A DNA stretch of 64,000 nt. Origin: Streptomyces sp. NBRC 110035 (lineage in GTDB: Bacteria > Actinomycetota > Actinomycetes > Streptomycetales > Streptomycetaceae). The notes below the pieces were generated by a model. The model saw nothing but the letters and a program-made list of their open reading frames with translations, had not been told where the DNA came from and searched no databases. Location: NCBI RefSeq assembly GCF_000829695.1, contig NZ_BBNN01000024.1:62001-126000 (forward strand), given 5' to 3'. Positions 15,501 through 23,976 of this stretch are shown in pieces (the first letter of the stretch is position 1; the number at the start of each line of letters is the position of its first letter). Position numbers and translations under genes: made by a program.

Positions 15501-15889
15501 CGGACGCCCGGCCCCGGCCCGCTCGACGAGCAGGCACGCGAGGCCGGGACCACGGGTCTCAGCCGTGGTCGGCCCGCTTCCCCCGCAGCGCGGGGGACTG
15601 TGTGGTGGGCCGTGCGGCCGTGCCCGGGGGCCGGTCCCCCCAGCCGCGGTGCGCGGCAGGCCCGGGCGCGGGTTCGCCGGGTGTGCGGTCCGTGACCGGG
15701 CGCCGCCAGGTACGGGCCGTGCCGTTGCGCGGAGCCGAATCAGGGTGGAAGGGTGGAGTCAGGCACCGGCTCGGGGGACGCCCAAGTCTCCGGGGAACCG
15801 GGGTGCGGGTGATGCCAGTGCCCCGTACAGGCGCGGCCCGCAGCGGCCCATGGCGGGAACGGGCCCGTCCCCACCCCCTGGAGGTCCCC
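15501..15889. other. Intergenic stretch with a small hairpin
   Basis: No gene is supported here. The only structure I see is CCCCCGC-AGC-GCGGGGG at 15580-15596, a 7-base-pair hairpin that could be a weak terminator for readthrough from either side. Confidence 0.4.
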
Positions 15890-16363
15890 GTGAACAGAGC
15901 CGGCGGTTGGGGAGACGATGTCTACCAGCCCGACGGATCCGAGGTCCAGGACGACGCCGGACTGCTCGACGCCGAGGACACTCTCGAGAACGACGGCGTC
16001 GACGATCCCCTCGACCGGGGCTGGTCCCCTCCCGAGCGGCCATGGGCCGTGGAACACCGCGGGGTGACCGCGTCGGAGCGCAGGGCGGGCGAGACGCTGG
16101 ACCAGCGGCTCGCCGAGGAGCTGCCCGAGCCCGCCGCCGCCTTCGACGGTGACGGGCTGGGCGACAGTGGGAGCACCGACGGCGAGCTCTTGGACAACGA
16201 GGTCGGCACCGCACGTTCCGGCCGGCTCGTGGCTCCCGACGAAGGGGCGCACGAGGACGAGGAGGCCGCCCTGGTCGCCACGGACGTCGGCATCGACGGG
16301 GCGGCGGCCTCGGCCGAGGAGGCTGCCATGCACGTCGTCGACGAGGACGACCTGCCCGGCTGA
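15890..16363 (+). CDS. DUF5709 family acidic protein
   Basis: A 157-residue, strongly acidic hydrophilic protein of the actinobacterial DUF5709 family. Landmarks are [22 protein letters not shown] at the start, [16 protein letters not shown], and a C-terminal half in the pattern [22 protein letters not shown]...[18 protein letters not shown]. The GTG start at 15890 has GGAGG six bases upstream; the open frame further upstream is noise. These proteins have no known function and often lie near general-stress genes; no motif here suggests an enzyme. The neighbouring L31 paralogue follows after 176 bases. Confidence 0.85.
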   Translation: MNRAGGWGDDVYQPDGSEVQDDAGLLDAEDTLENDGVDDPLDRGWSPPERPWAVEHRGVTASERRAGETLDQRLAEELPEPAAAFDGDGLGDSGSTDGELLDNEVGTARSGRLVAPDEGAHEDEEAALVATDVGIDGAAASAEEAAMHVVDEDDLPG

Positions 16364-16539
16364 CGCCACTGCTTCCCGGCCACGACGGCCGATACGGCCG
16401 GGCGCGGCCGGCCGACTGGTCCGTCCCCCGAACGGTCCCGGTGATCCGGTTCACCCAGGCCGTTCCGGTCGTCCAAACCGGCGGGGCCGGTCACCCGGCA
16501 CGCGCCGCACGCATCGCCCACCTCGCACGAGGAGCATCC

Positions 16540-16794
16540 ATGCAGCAGGACAAGCACCCCGACTACCACCCCGTCGTCTTCCGCGACCGGGCGGCCGGAT
16601 ACGCGTTCCTGACCCGGTCCACGGCGACCAGCGAGCAGACGATCGAGTGGGACGACGGAGAGACCTATCCGGTCGTGGAGGTGGAGATCTCCTCGGAGAG
16701 CCACCCCTTCTCCACGGGAAAGGCACGGACCGTGGACACGGAAGGACGCGTCGCCCGCTTCGAGCGCCGCTACGGCGGTGAAAGCTCCGGCTGA
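16540..16794 (+). CDS. rpmE2: 50S ribosomal protein L31, type B
   Basis: An 84-residue type B L31: [53 protein letters not shown]. It has no cysteines, so it lacks the zinc ribbon of the standard C+ L31 and can replace it when zinc is scarce. In streptomycetes such C- paralogues are commonly under Zur control; I see no convincing AT-rich Zur palindrome in the 176 bases upstream. GAGGAG lies nine bases before the ATG. Confidence 0.93.
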   Translation: MQQDKHPDYHPVVFRDRAAGYAFLTRSTATSEQTIEWDDGETYPVVEVEISSESHPFSTGKARTVDTEGRVARFERRYGGESSG

Positions 16795-16861
16795 GCCGAG
16801 GACGGCGGCCAACGGGTCGCGCCTGCGGCAGGGCGAGGGGCACGGCCCCTTCGTCCGCGCC

Positions 16862-17656
16862 TCAGATCAGGTTGAGGGCGGCCGCACAGCCCACGCCGCC
16901 GAGCAGCATGAACCCTGGCATCAGTACCTTGACCTCCACCCAGCTGCCCGCCCGGAACCGCATCGCCTTCGGCGGACCGAGGGGGTACCAGCGCTTGCGG
17001 CCCACCGGTATGGGCCACAGGATCGGGCAGCCGGAGATGGTCAGGGCGTCTCCGACATCGTGCACCAGCGCTCCCAGGACGATCGGCAGCCCCAGCCACA
17101 GGTACTCCTGGCCCGGTGCCGTGAACAGCCAGTCGGCGCCGTTGCCCGGCTGGTCCAGAATGTCGGCGAGGATCCAGGCGCTGGTCGCGGCGAGCAGCCA
17201 CACCAGGACCTCGCTGCTGGCGCCCCGGGTCGCCCGCCACAGCAGGCCCTCGATGGCCAGCACCATGTGGACGAAGAGGAGCGCCAGTACCGCCCAGCGG
17301 CCGCCCGTGATCGCCAGGACGGACGCGCCCCCTCCGATCAGGACCGCCCACAGCCACGTGTGGGTGAGGGTGCGGTGGCCGCCGGAGCGGCGCGGGTCGC
17401 CCGGTTTCCGGGTGGCCTTGTAGACGGCGTACGAGAGCTTGTCGACGATCTCGCACAGCCGCCGGGACACCGGCCCGAAGGACCGCGAGATCGTCGCCGC
17501 CTTGTGGTCCAGGTCCGGAGCGAGGGCGGCGCCGGCGCATATCAGTGCGCCGACCAGAAGCACCGGCCACGGCATCGGCTTCCCCGCGGCGGCCGTCGCC
17601 GCGCCCACTCCGAGCCATGCCGCGGCACCCGACAGTGAGTGTGCTGGTCCCATCAT
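16862..17656 (-). CDS. YdjM-type membrane-bound metal-dependent hydrolase
   Basis: A 264-residue membrane protein of the YdjM/DUF457 family. The N-terminal metal motif is MGPAHSLSGAAAW, followed by APDLDHKAATISRSFG and GGHRTLTHTWLW, and a late LVHDVGDALT, which supply the conserved His and Asp residues. At least five hydrophobic segments separate them. Homologues are annotated inner-membrane metal-dependent hydrolases, but the substrate is unknown; E. coli YdjM is DNA-damage inducible. The start is one of two adjacent ATGs (17656 or 17653). It is divergent from the large helicase gene. Confidence 0.85.
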   Translation of the reverse strand: MMGPAHSLSGAAAWLGVGAATAAAGKPMPWPVLLVGALICAGAALAPDLDHKAATISRSFGPVSRRLCEIVDKLSYAVYKATRKPGDPRRSGGHRTLTHTWLWAVLIGGGASVLAITGGRWAVLALLFVHMVLAIEGLLWRATRGASSEVLVWLLAATSAWILADILDQPGNGADWLFTAPGQEYLWLGLPIVLGALVHDVGDALTISGCPILWPIPVGRKRWYPLGPPKAMRFRAGSWVEVKVLMPGFMLLGGVGCAAALNLI

Positions 17657-17801
17657 CCCCGTTGCCCGCCCTGTTCTTCCTGTGCCGCTGTCCGGTTGAC
17701 CAGGCGCGCTGCCGCCCCTTCGGCGCCACAGCGTAGCGTTCGCGATCTTCGTAACCGAATCCGATTCCCGCGCGGGGCCCGGCGGCAGGCAAGATGGGGG
17801 C

Positions 17802-20315
17802 GTGACCCTCATCGATCAGCTGCCACCGACCGCCGACCCCGACGCCCTGTACGAAGCCTTCGAGTCCTGGTCCGGGGAGCGCGGCCTCACGCTCTACCCC
17901 CACCAGGAGGAGGCGCTGATCGAGGTGGTCTCCGGGGCGAACGTGATCGTCTCGACACCCACCGGTTCGGGCAAGAGCATGATCGCGGCCGCCGCGCACT
18001 TCGCCGCGCTGGCGCGGGACGAGGTCACTTTCTACACCGCGCCGATCAAGGCGCTGGTGTCGGAGAAGTTCTTCGAACTGTGCAAGATCTTCGGTACGGA
18101 GAACGTCGGCATGCTGACCGGCGACGCGTCCGTGAACGCCGATGCCCCGGTCATCTGCTGCACCGCCGAGGTGCTTGCGTCGATCGCGCTGCGCGACGGG
18201 GGGAGCGCCGACGTCGGCCAGGTCGTCATGGACGAGTTCCACTTCTACGCGGAGCAGGACCGGGGCTGGGCCTGGCAGATTCCGCTGCTGGAACTGCCCC
18301 AGGCACAGTTCGTGCTGATGTCGGCGACGCTCGGCGACGTCTCCTTCTTCGAGAAGGACCTCGCCCGCCGCACCGGCCGCCCCACGTCGGTGGTCCGTTC
18401 GGCGACCCGGCCGGTCCCGCTGTCCTACGAGTACCGCTACACACCGCTCACCGAGACGCTCACCGACCTGCTGGCGGCCCGGCAGGCACCGGTGTACATC
18501 GTGCACTTCACGCAGGCCCAGGCGGTGGAGCGGGCGCAGGCGCTGATGAGCATCAACATGTGCACGCGCGAGGAGAAGGAGAAGATCGCCGACCTGATCG
18601 GCAACTTCCGCTTCACCACCAAGTTCGGCCGCAACCTGTCCCGTTACGTGCGGCACGGCATCGGCGTGCACCACGCCGGCATGCTGCCCAAGTACCGGCG
18701 GCTGGTGGAGAAGCTCGCACAGGCCGGTCTGCTGAAGGTCATCTGCGGTACGGACACGCTGGGCGTGGGGGTCAACGTCCCGATCCGCACGGTGCTGTTC
18801 ACCGCCCTGACCAAGTACGACGGGAACCGGGTGCGCACGCTGCGGGCCCGTGAGTTCCACCAGATCGCGGGCCGGGCCGGACGGGCCGGCTTCGACACCG
18901 AGGGGTTCGTCGTCGCGCAGGCCCCCGAGCACGTCGTCGAGAACGAGAAGGCGCTGGCCAAGGCGGGCGACGACCCGAAGAAGCGCCGCAAGGTGGTCCG
19001 CAAGAAGGCTCCGGAGGGGTTCGTCGCCTGGTCGGAGCAGACCTTCGAGAAGCTCATCGGTTCCGATCCCGAGCCGTTGACCTCCCGTTTCCGGGTGACG
19101 CACACGATGCTCCTGTCGGTGATCGCCCGGCCCGGCAACGCCTTCGAGGCGATGCGCCGTCTCCTCGAGGACAACCACGAGCCGCGCAAGCAGCAGCTCC
19201 GGCACATCCGGCGGGCGATCGCCATCTACCGTTCGCTGCTGGACGGCGGCATCGTCGAGAAGCTGGACAGCCCGGACGCCGAGGGGCGAATCGTCCGGCT
19301 CACCGTGGATCTGCAGCAGGACTTCGCGCTGAACCAGCCGCTGTCCACCTTCGCGCTGGCCGCGTTCGAGCTGCTGGACCCCGAGTCGCCGTCCTATGCG
19401 CTCGACATGGTGTCCGTGGTGGAGTCCACGCTGGACGACCCGCGCCAGATCCTCGCCGCCCAGCAGAACAAGGCGCGCGGCGAGGCGGTCGCCCTGATGA
19501 AGGCGGACGGTGTCGAGTACGAGGAGCGCATGGAGCGCCTCCAGGACATCACGTACCCGAAGCCGTTGGAGGAACTGCTCTTCCACGCGTACAACACCTA
19601 CCGCAAGAGCCACCCGTGGGTCGGTGACCATCCGCTGTCGCCGAAGTCCGTGGTGCGGGACATGTACGAACGAGCCATGTCCTTCACCGAGTTGGTGTCC
19701 CATTACGAGCTGGCCCGGACCGAGGGCATCGTGCTGCGGTACCTGGCCAGCGCCTACAAGGCCCTGGAGCACACCGTCCCGGACGACCTGAAGTCCGAGG
19801 ATCTCCAGGATCTGATCGCCTGGCTGGGCGAGATGGTGCGCCAGGTCGACTCGAGTCTGCTGGACGAGTGGGAGCAGCTGGCCAACCCCGCGGAGATGAC
19901 CGCCGAGGAGGCCCAGGAGAAGGCCGACCAGGTCAAGCCGGTCACCGCCAACGCGCGCGCCTTCCGTGTCCTGGTCCGCAACGCCATGTTCCGCCGTGTC
20001 GAACTGGCCGCTCTGGACCAGGTGGACGCGCTGGGCGAGCTGGACGCCGAGGCCGGCTGGGACGCCGGCGCCTGGGGTGAGGCCATGGACAAGTACTGGG
20101 ACGAGTACGAGGAACTCGGCACCGGCCCCGACGCCCGCGGTCCCAAGCTGCTGCTGATCGACGAGGAACCGGACAACGGACTGTGGCGGGTCCGGCAGAT
20201 CTTCGACGACCCGAACGGCGACCACGACTGGGGGGTCAGCGCCCAGGTCGACCTCACCGCCTCCGACGCGGAGGGCCGTGCGGTCGTCCGGGTCACCGAT
20301 GTCGGCCAGCTGTGA
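17802..20315 (+). CDS. DEAD/DEAH-box helicase with DUF3516 C-terminal domain
   Basis: An 837-residue superfamily 2 helicase. Motif I is STPTGSGKS near residue 53, motif II reads DEFHFY instead of DEAH, motif III is SATLGD, and motif VI is HQIAGRAGRAGF near residue 355. The C-terminal half (about 450-837) is the DUF3516 region characteristic of actinobacteria and looks like Ski2/Mtr4 relatives in layout. It probably unwinds structured RNA or DNA, but the substrate is unknown. The GTG at 17802 is the start. It is divergent from the YdjM-like gene and followed 19 bases later by tesB. Confidence 0.9.
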   Translation: MTLIDQLPPTADPDALYEAFESWSGERGLTLYPHQEEALIEVVSGANVIVSTPTGSGKSMIAAAAHFAALARDEVTFYTAPIKALVSEKFFELCKIFGTENVGMLTGDASVNADAPVICCTAEVLASIALRDGGSADVGQVVMDEFHFYAEQDRGWAWQIPLLELPQAQFVLMSATLGDVSFFEKDLARRTGRPTSVVRSATRPVPLSYEYRYTPLTETLTDLLAARQAPVYIVHFTQAQAVERAQALMSINMCTREEKEKIADLIGNFRFTTKFGRNLSRYVRHGIGVHHAGMLPKYRRLVEKLAQAGLLKVICGTDTLGVGVNVPIRTVLFTALTKYDGNRVRTLRAREFHQIAGRAGRAGFDTEGFVVAQAPEHVVENEKALAKAGDDPKKRRKVVRKKAPEGFVAWSEQTFEKLIGSDPEPLTSRFRVTHTMLLSVIARPGNAFEAMRRLLEDNHEPRKQQLRHIRRAIAIYRSLLDGGIVEKLDSPDAEGRIVRLTVDLQQDFALNQPLSTFALAAFELLDPESPSYALDMVSVVESTLDDPRQILAAQQNKARGEAVALMKADGVEYEERMERLQDITYPKPLEELLFHAYNTYRKSHPWVGDHPLSPKSVVRDMYERAMSFTELVSHYELARTEGIVLRYLASAYKALEHTVPDDLKSEDLQDLIAWLGEMVRQVDSSLLDEWEQLANPAEMTAEEAQEKADQVKPVTANARAFRVLVRNAMFRRVELAALDQVDALGELDAEAGWDAGAWGEAMDKYWDEYEELGTGPDARGPKLLLIDEEPDNGLWRVRQIFDDPNGDHDWGVSAQVDLTASDAEGRAVVRVTDVGQL

Positions 20316-20334
20316 ACGCAGGAGCAATGTGCCC

Positions 20335-21201
20335 ATGACGAACCCGACCGAGAGCCTCGTCGCCCTGCTCGACCTGGAGCAGATCGAGGTCAACATTTTC
20401 CGTGGCCGCAGTCCGCAGGAGTCGCTGCAGCGGGTCTTCGGCGGCCAGGTGGCCGGCCAGGCGCTCGTCGCCGCGGGCCGTACCACGGAGGGCGACCGCC
20501 CCGTGCACTCGCTGCACGCGTACTTCCTGCGCCCCGGCCGGCCCGGGGTTCCGATCGTGTACCAGGTCGAACGGGTGCGGGACGGCCGGTCGTTCACGAC
20601 CCGCCGGGTCACCGCCGTGCAGCAGGGCCGCACGATCTTCACTCTCACCGCCTCCTTCCACCAGCCTGAACAGGGGAGTTTCGAGCACCAACTGCCGCCG
20701 GCCCGCGAGGTCCCGGATCCGGAGTCGCTGCCGACGGTCACGGAGGAGATCCGCGAGCATCTGGGCGAACTGCCGGAGCAGTTGGAGCGGATGGCCCGCC
20801 GTCAGCCCTTCGACATCCGCTACGCGGACCGGCTGCGCTGGGACCCGGACGACGTCAAGGACGCCGAACCGCGCAGCGCCGTGTGGATGCGTGCGATGGG
20901 CCCGCTCGGCGACGATCCGCTGGTACACACCTGCGCTCTCACCTACGCCAGTGACATGACGCTGCTGGACGCCGTCCGGCTCCCGGTGGAACCCCTGTGG
21001 GGTCCGCGCGGCTTCGACATGGCGTCGCTCGACCACGCGATGTGGTTCCACCGTCCGTTCCGCGCGGACGAGTGGTTCCTGTACGACCAGGAGTCACCGA
21101 TCGCCGTGGGCGGGCGCGGTCTGGCCCGGGGCCGGATCTACGACCGTGAGGGACGGATGCTGGTGTCCGTCGTCCAGGAGGGACTGTTCCGGGCGCTGTA
21201 G
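20335..21201 (+). CDS. tesB: Acyl-CoA thioesterase II
   Basis: A 288-residue double-hotdog thioesterase that hydrolyses acyl-CoA to free acid and CoA. Signatures are FGGQVAGQALVAAGRT at residue 37, VHSLHAYFLRPGR, and in the second hotdog LTYASDMTLLDA (catalytic Asp region), DHAMWFHRPFRADEW and ARGRIYDREGRMLVSVVQEG. An in-frame GTG at 20329 sits closer to the GGAG at 20321, so the protein may be two residues longer. A 9-base-pair hairpin follows the stop. Confidence 0.93.
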   Translation: MTNPTESLVALLDLEQIEVNIFRGRSPQESLQRVFGGQVAGQALVAAGRTTEGDRPVHSLHAYFLRPGRPGVPIVYQVERVRDGRSFTTRRVTAVQQGRTIFTLTASFHQPEQGSFEHQLPPAREVPDPESLPTVTEEIREHLGELPEQLERMARRQPFDIRYADRLRWDPDDVKDAEPRSAVWMRAMGPLGDDPLVHTCALTYASDMTLLDAVRLPVEPLWGPRGFDMASLDHAMWFHRPFRADEWFLYDQESPIAVGGRGLARGRIYDREGRMLVSVVQEGLFRAL

Positions 21202-21517
21202 ATCGCGGGCGGATCACCCCGGTCGGCAGGGCGGCGGGCAGCCGCCGCCCGAGCCACCGGGAAGCAGCCGCCGGGCGCCCGGCCCTCGTTTTCGGCCGCG
21301 TCGCCGGGCGGGCGGGGCGCGGAACACCCCGTGTGGGCGCTCCGGCTCCCGGGGCGTCGGCCCCGCCGGTGCGGGATGGTGGCGGAAGCCGGGCGGGGCG
21401 CCGGCCGGTGTTCGCGGGGGCCGACGCCGTGCGCGCCGCCCGGAGAAACCGTATCCGGTTCGCGACTCCTCGTGACAGGCCTGTGGACAACTCCGCAGGG
21501 GTCGACGAACATGCGGG
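21202..21517. other. Convergent intergenic stretch
   Basis: Between tesB and the roadblock gene I see only the terminator at 21229-21250; the rest is GC-rich sequence with no supported gene. Confidence 0.5.
21229..21250 (+). terminator. Terminator after tesB
   Basis: GGGCGGCGG-GCAG-CCGCCGCCC, a perfect 9-base-pair stem with a tetraloop, 28 bases after the tesB stop codon. Confidence 0.7.
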
Positions 21518-21931
21518 TCAGTCGCCTACGGAGTCCTCGGGTTCCGGCCGGCGGGCGTCCACGTCCAGATGTTCGCCGACCCGGTTGACCAGCAGGGTCA
21601 TCTCGTACGCGATCCGGCCGATGTCGGCCTCGGCCCCGCTGAGCACGCACAGGCAGCTGCCTGCACCGGCCGCGGTGACGAAGAGCACCGCGTCGTCGAA
21701 CTCGATCATCGTCTGGCGCATCCCGCCCGCGCCGAAATGCTGTCCGGAGCCCTTGGCCAGACTGTGCAGTCCGGACGACACGGCGGCCAAGTACTCCGCG
21801 TCCTCGCCTCGCAGCCCCGTGCTCCTCCCGGTCACCAGTCCGTCGTTGGACAGGACCAGTGCGTGCCGTACCTCCTCGACTCTCTGGGTCAGGTCGTCCA
21901 GCAGCCAGTCGAGTCCCCGGTTTTGCGCCAT
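21518..21931 (-). CDS. Roadblock/LC7 (MglB-like) protein
   Basis: A 137-residue roadblock-domain protein: LDWLLDDLTQRVEEVRHALVL, SNDGLVTGRSTGL, AAVSSGLHSLAKGSGQHF, then a hydrophobic strand pair and LLVNRVGEHL. Proteins like this are the B component of streptomycete conservons (cvnABCD), where they regulate a small Ras-like GTPase. Here there is no sensor kinase, DUF742 protein or GTPase next to it, so it is an orphan. The start is MAQNRGLDW at 21931. It is divergent from the F420-dependent protein gene 87 bases away. Confidence 0.9.
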   Translation of the reverse strand: MAQNRGLDWLLDDLTQRVEEVRHALVLSNDGLVTGRSTGLRGEDAEYLAAVSSGLHSLAKGSGQHFGAGGMRQTMIEFDDAVLFVTAAGAGSCLCVLSGAEADIGRIAYEMTLLVNRVGEHLDVDARRPEPEDSVGD

Positions 21932-22018
21932 GCGGCGGATCCCCCCTTGCTCTGCCCCGTGCAGATTCCTCCGCCAGCCTTCCCCACGACCGGGCGCCGG
22001 ACAAGGAGGATAGGAGCC

Positions 22019-22447
22019 ATGGGACAGAGGATGACCGACGAGGAATGGCGGGAGTTCGTCTCGTACGGAACCCGGACCGCCAAGCTTTCCACCGTGTGCG
22101 CCGACGGCAGTCCGCACGTGGCACCGGTCTGGTTCGTGCTCGACGGGGACGACATCGTGTTCAACACCGGCGAGGCGACGGTGAAGGGACACAACCTGGC
22201 CCGTGACGGGCGGGTCGCCCTGTGCGTGGACGACGACCGGCCGCCGTTCTCCTTCGTGGTGCTGCGGGGCCGTGCGCGGATCTCCGGGGACGGCGAGGAC
22301 CTGGTGAGCTGGGCCACCCGGATCGCCGCGCGGTACATGGGCGAGGACCGTGCCGAGGAGTTCGGGGAGCGCAACGGCGTACCGGGCGAACTCCTCGTCC
22401 GCGTCACCGTCGAGAAGGTCCTGGCGGAGAAGAACGTCGCGGACTGA
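22019..22447 (+). CDS. PPOX-class F420-dependent protein
   Basis: A 142-residue split beta-barrel protein of the pyridoxamine 5'-phosphate oxidase-like class. The pattern TAKLSTVCADGSPHVAPVWFVLDGDDIVF followed by VKGHNLARDGRVALCVDD and FVVLRGRA is that of the Rv1155-like F420-binding reductases, which reduce or detoxify small molecules using F420H2. AAGGAGGA lies a few bases before the ATG; MTDEEW at 22031 is an alternative start. Confidence 0.85.
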   Translation: MGQRMTDEEWREFVSYGTRTAKLSTVCADGSPHVAPVWFVLDGDDIVFNTGEATVKGHNLARDGRVALCVDDDRPPFSFVVLRGRARISGDGEDLVSWATRIAARYMGEDRAEEFGERNGVPGELLVRVTVEKVLAEKNVAD

Positions 22448-22495
22448 CCACCGGGCCGACCGCCGGGCCGGTGGCCGGATCCGGTGGCCCGGTGG
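22448..22495. terminator. Hairpin downstream of the F420-dependent protein gene
   Basis: CCACCGGGCC (22448-22457) and GGCCCGGTGG (22486-22495) are perfect 10-base arms starting directly after the stop codon; the loop contains further GC-rich self-complementary sequence. Confidence 0.5.
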
Positions 22496-22584
22496 CGCGC
22501 GTGATCGCGTACGGAGCGCGGGGCACGAGGGACGGGGGCGAGCCGCCGCGGGGTACTGGGGTGCGGGCCGGCAGGTGGGGGATC

Positions 22585-23193
22585 ATGCCGGACATGAGCG
22601 ACGACCACACACACGTCCAGGAGTTCTTCACCGCACGCGCCGCCGACTGGGAACGCCGGTTTCCCGACGACGGCCCCGGCTACGCGGCCGCGGTCGCCGC
22701 ACTCGGATTGGGCGAGGGCGACCGGGTCCTTGATGCCGGCTGTGGCACCGGGCGGGCCCTGCCCCCGCTGCGGGCGGCCGTCGGGCCCTCCGGAACGGTC
22801 CTCGGGGCGGATCTGACCCCGGCCATGCTGCGGGAGGCCGCGCGGGCGGGACGGGACCGTGACGCCACGCTGCTGCTCACGGATGTCGCCGCACTGCCGT
22901 TGCGTCCGGGGGCGCTCGACGCCGTGTTCGCGGCGGGTCTGATCGCGCACCTGCCTCACCCGGCCGTGAATCTCAGGGAGCTGGCCCGGGTGGTGCGTTC
23001 CGGCGGGGTGCTCGCGTTGTTCCATCCGATCGGCAGGGCGGCGCTCGCCGCCCGCCAGGGTCGCACGATCACGCCGGACGACCTCCGCGCGGAACCCAAC
23101 CTCCGTCCGCTGCTGGCTGGTTCGGGTTGGCGCATGACGTCCTGCATCGACGAGGACACGCGGTTTTTGGCATTGGCCGTCCGGGAGGGCTGA
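22585..23193 (+). CDS. Class I SAM-dependent methyltransferase
   Basis: A 202-residue methyltransferase with the seven-strand Rossmann core. Motif I is VLDAGCGTGRALPPL near residue 48, the acidic end of strand 2 is GADLTPAM, motif II/III is FAAGLIAHLPHP, and the post-motif region reads ELARVVRSGGVLALFHP. The substrate cannot be told. The ATG at 22585 follows GGTGGGGG; a second ATG at 22594 is possible. A strong hairpin follows the gene. Confidence 0.88.
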   Translation: MPDMSDDHTHVQEFFTARAADWERRFPDDGPGYAAAVAALGLGEGDRVLDAGCGTGRALPPLRAAVGPSGTVLGADLTPAMLREAARAGRDRDATLLLTDVAALPLRPGALDAVFAAGLIAHLPHPAVNLRELARVVRSGGVLALFHPIGRAALAARQGRTITPDDLRAEPNLRPLLAGSGWRMTSCIDEDTRFLALAVREG

Positions 23194-23209
23194 CCTGGTC
23201 GGCCGGGTG

Positions 23210-23232
23210 CCGCCGCGTGGTCCACGCGGCGG
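23210..23232 (+). terminator. Terminator after methyltransferase gene
   Basis: CCGCCGCGTGG-T-CCACGCGGCGG: 11-base perfect arms around a single base (in practice about 9 pairs with a 5-base loop), 17 bases after the stop. Confidence 0.7.
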
Positions 23233-23465
23233 GGAGTGAACGATCGAGGGGAGATTCGCCCCGGCCGGGATGGAAAACCACAGGTCCAGGCCCAGGTACG
23301 GGTTCGGGGTCGCGGCAAAGGGCTCGGGGCCGGATTGGTGTGCGCGCCGGGGGCACGACGTCGGGCCGCCGGCGGGCCGGACGACCGGCAGGCCCGCGGA
23401 CGGTGGCGTGGTCGACTCCTGCGCCCCGGACGGTGCCGGGGCGGCGGCGGGGTGGCAGCGCCCGG

Positions 23466-23496
23466 CAGGGGCCCGGCCCTTGGGGACGGGCCCCTG
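23466..23496 (-). terminator. Terminator of the small membrane protein gene
   Basis: CAGGGGCCCG and CGGGCCCCTG are perfect 10-base arms with an 11-base loop, four bases beyond the minus-strand stop codon. Confidence 0.7.
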
Positions 23497-23500
23497 TGTC

Positions 23501-23683
23501 TCAGCGGCCCAGCTCCTTGCGCGAAACGCGGCGCAGCCTGCTCCGCTGCGAGGGGTCCAGGGCAAGGTACGCGGCGGCCGGGACTCCCAGGATGATCAGG
23601 AGCGCCGCCCACCAGGGCAGCCAGATGAGCAGGACGAGCCCGGCCGCCACACCTCCCGCGGCGATCTTGGCATTCTTCGACAT
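23501..23683 (-). CDS. Small hypothetical membrane protein (60 residues)
   Basis: MSKNAKIAAGGVAAGLVLLI then IWLPWWAALLIILGVP give one long or two short hydrophobic helices (about residues 10-41), followed by a basic tail (QRSRLRRVSRKELGR) that should face the cytoplasm. The ATG at 23683 has GAAGGAGG eight bases upstream, which decides the start over an ATG 39 bases further. I do not recognise a family. A clean terminator follows, so it is probably a monocistronic real gene. Confidence 0.7.
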   Translation of the reverse strand: MSKNAKIAAGGVAAGLVLLIWLPWWAALLIILGVPAAAYLALDPSQRSRLRRVSRKELGR

Positions 23684-23976
23684 GGTGTCGCCTCCTTCGC
23701 GGCCACTGCCGCTCTCTGTCATGAAAACGGCCCCGCGCTCCCGGCGGTTCCGACCGCACCCCTGAGACGTCCCCGAGGTTCACCCCTAGGGTTTCCCCGG
23801 AGGGCCGTCGTCGGCTCGCCGGACCCCCGGTCCGCCGGCAGGCCGGCCGGGGCGGAGCACGACCGCGTGTCCATGGTGTCCCAGTTCACGTCCCAGGCAT
23901 ACCCGGCCGGCTGCGGCCGTGTTGTACTCTCGGTGACCCCATCTCCACTAGTCAAGTTTGATGAATCAAGGATTCC

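Larger units (their letters stand above)
23194..23500. other. Convergent intergenic stretch with two terminators
   Basis: This gap between the methyltransferase gene and a small membrane protein gene holds a hairpin at each end (23210-23232 and 23466-23496) and no supported gene between them. Confidence 0.6.

Noticed and set aside
16440..16539. Zur box upstream of type B L31
   Set aside because: I looked for an AT-rich 15-base palindrome and found none.
16770..20741. A 1323-residue open frame on the minus strand
   Set aside because: It runs antisense to the DUF3516 helicase and tesB genes, whose translations match families; its own translation is Val/Gly/Arg/His-rich noise typical of high-GC shadow frames.
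21518..21931. Part of a conservon (cvn) operon
   Set aside because: No cvnA, cvnC or cvnD next to the roadblock gene.
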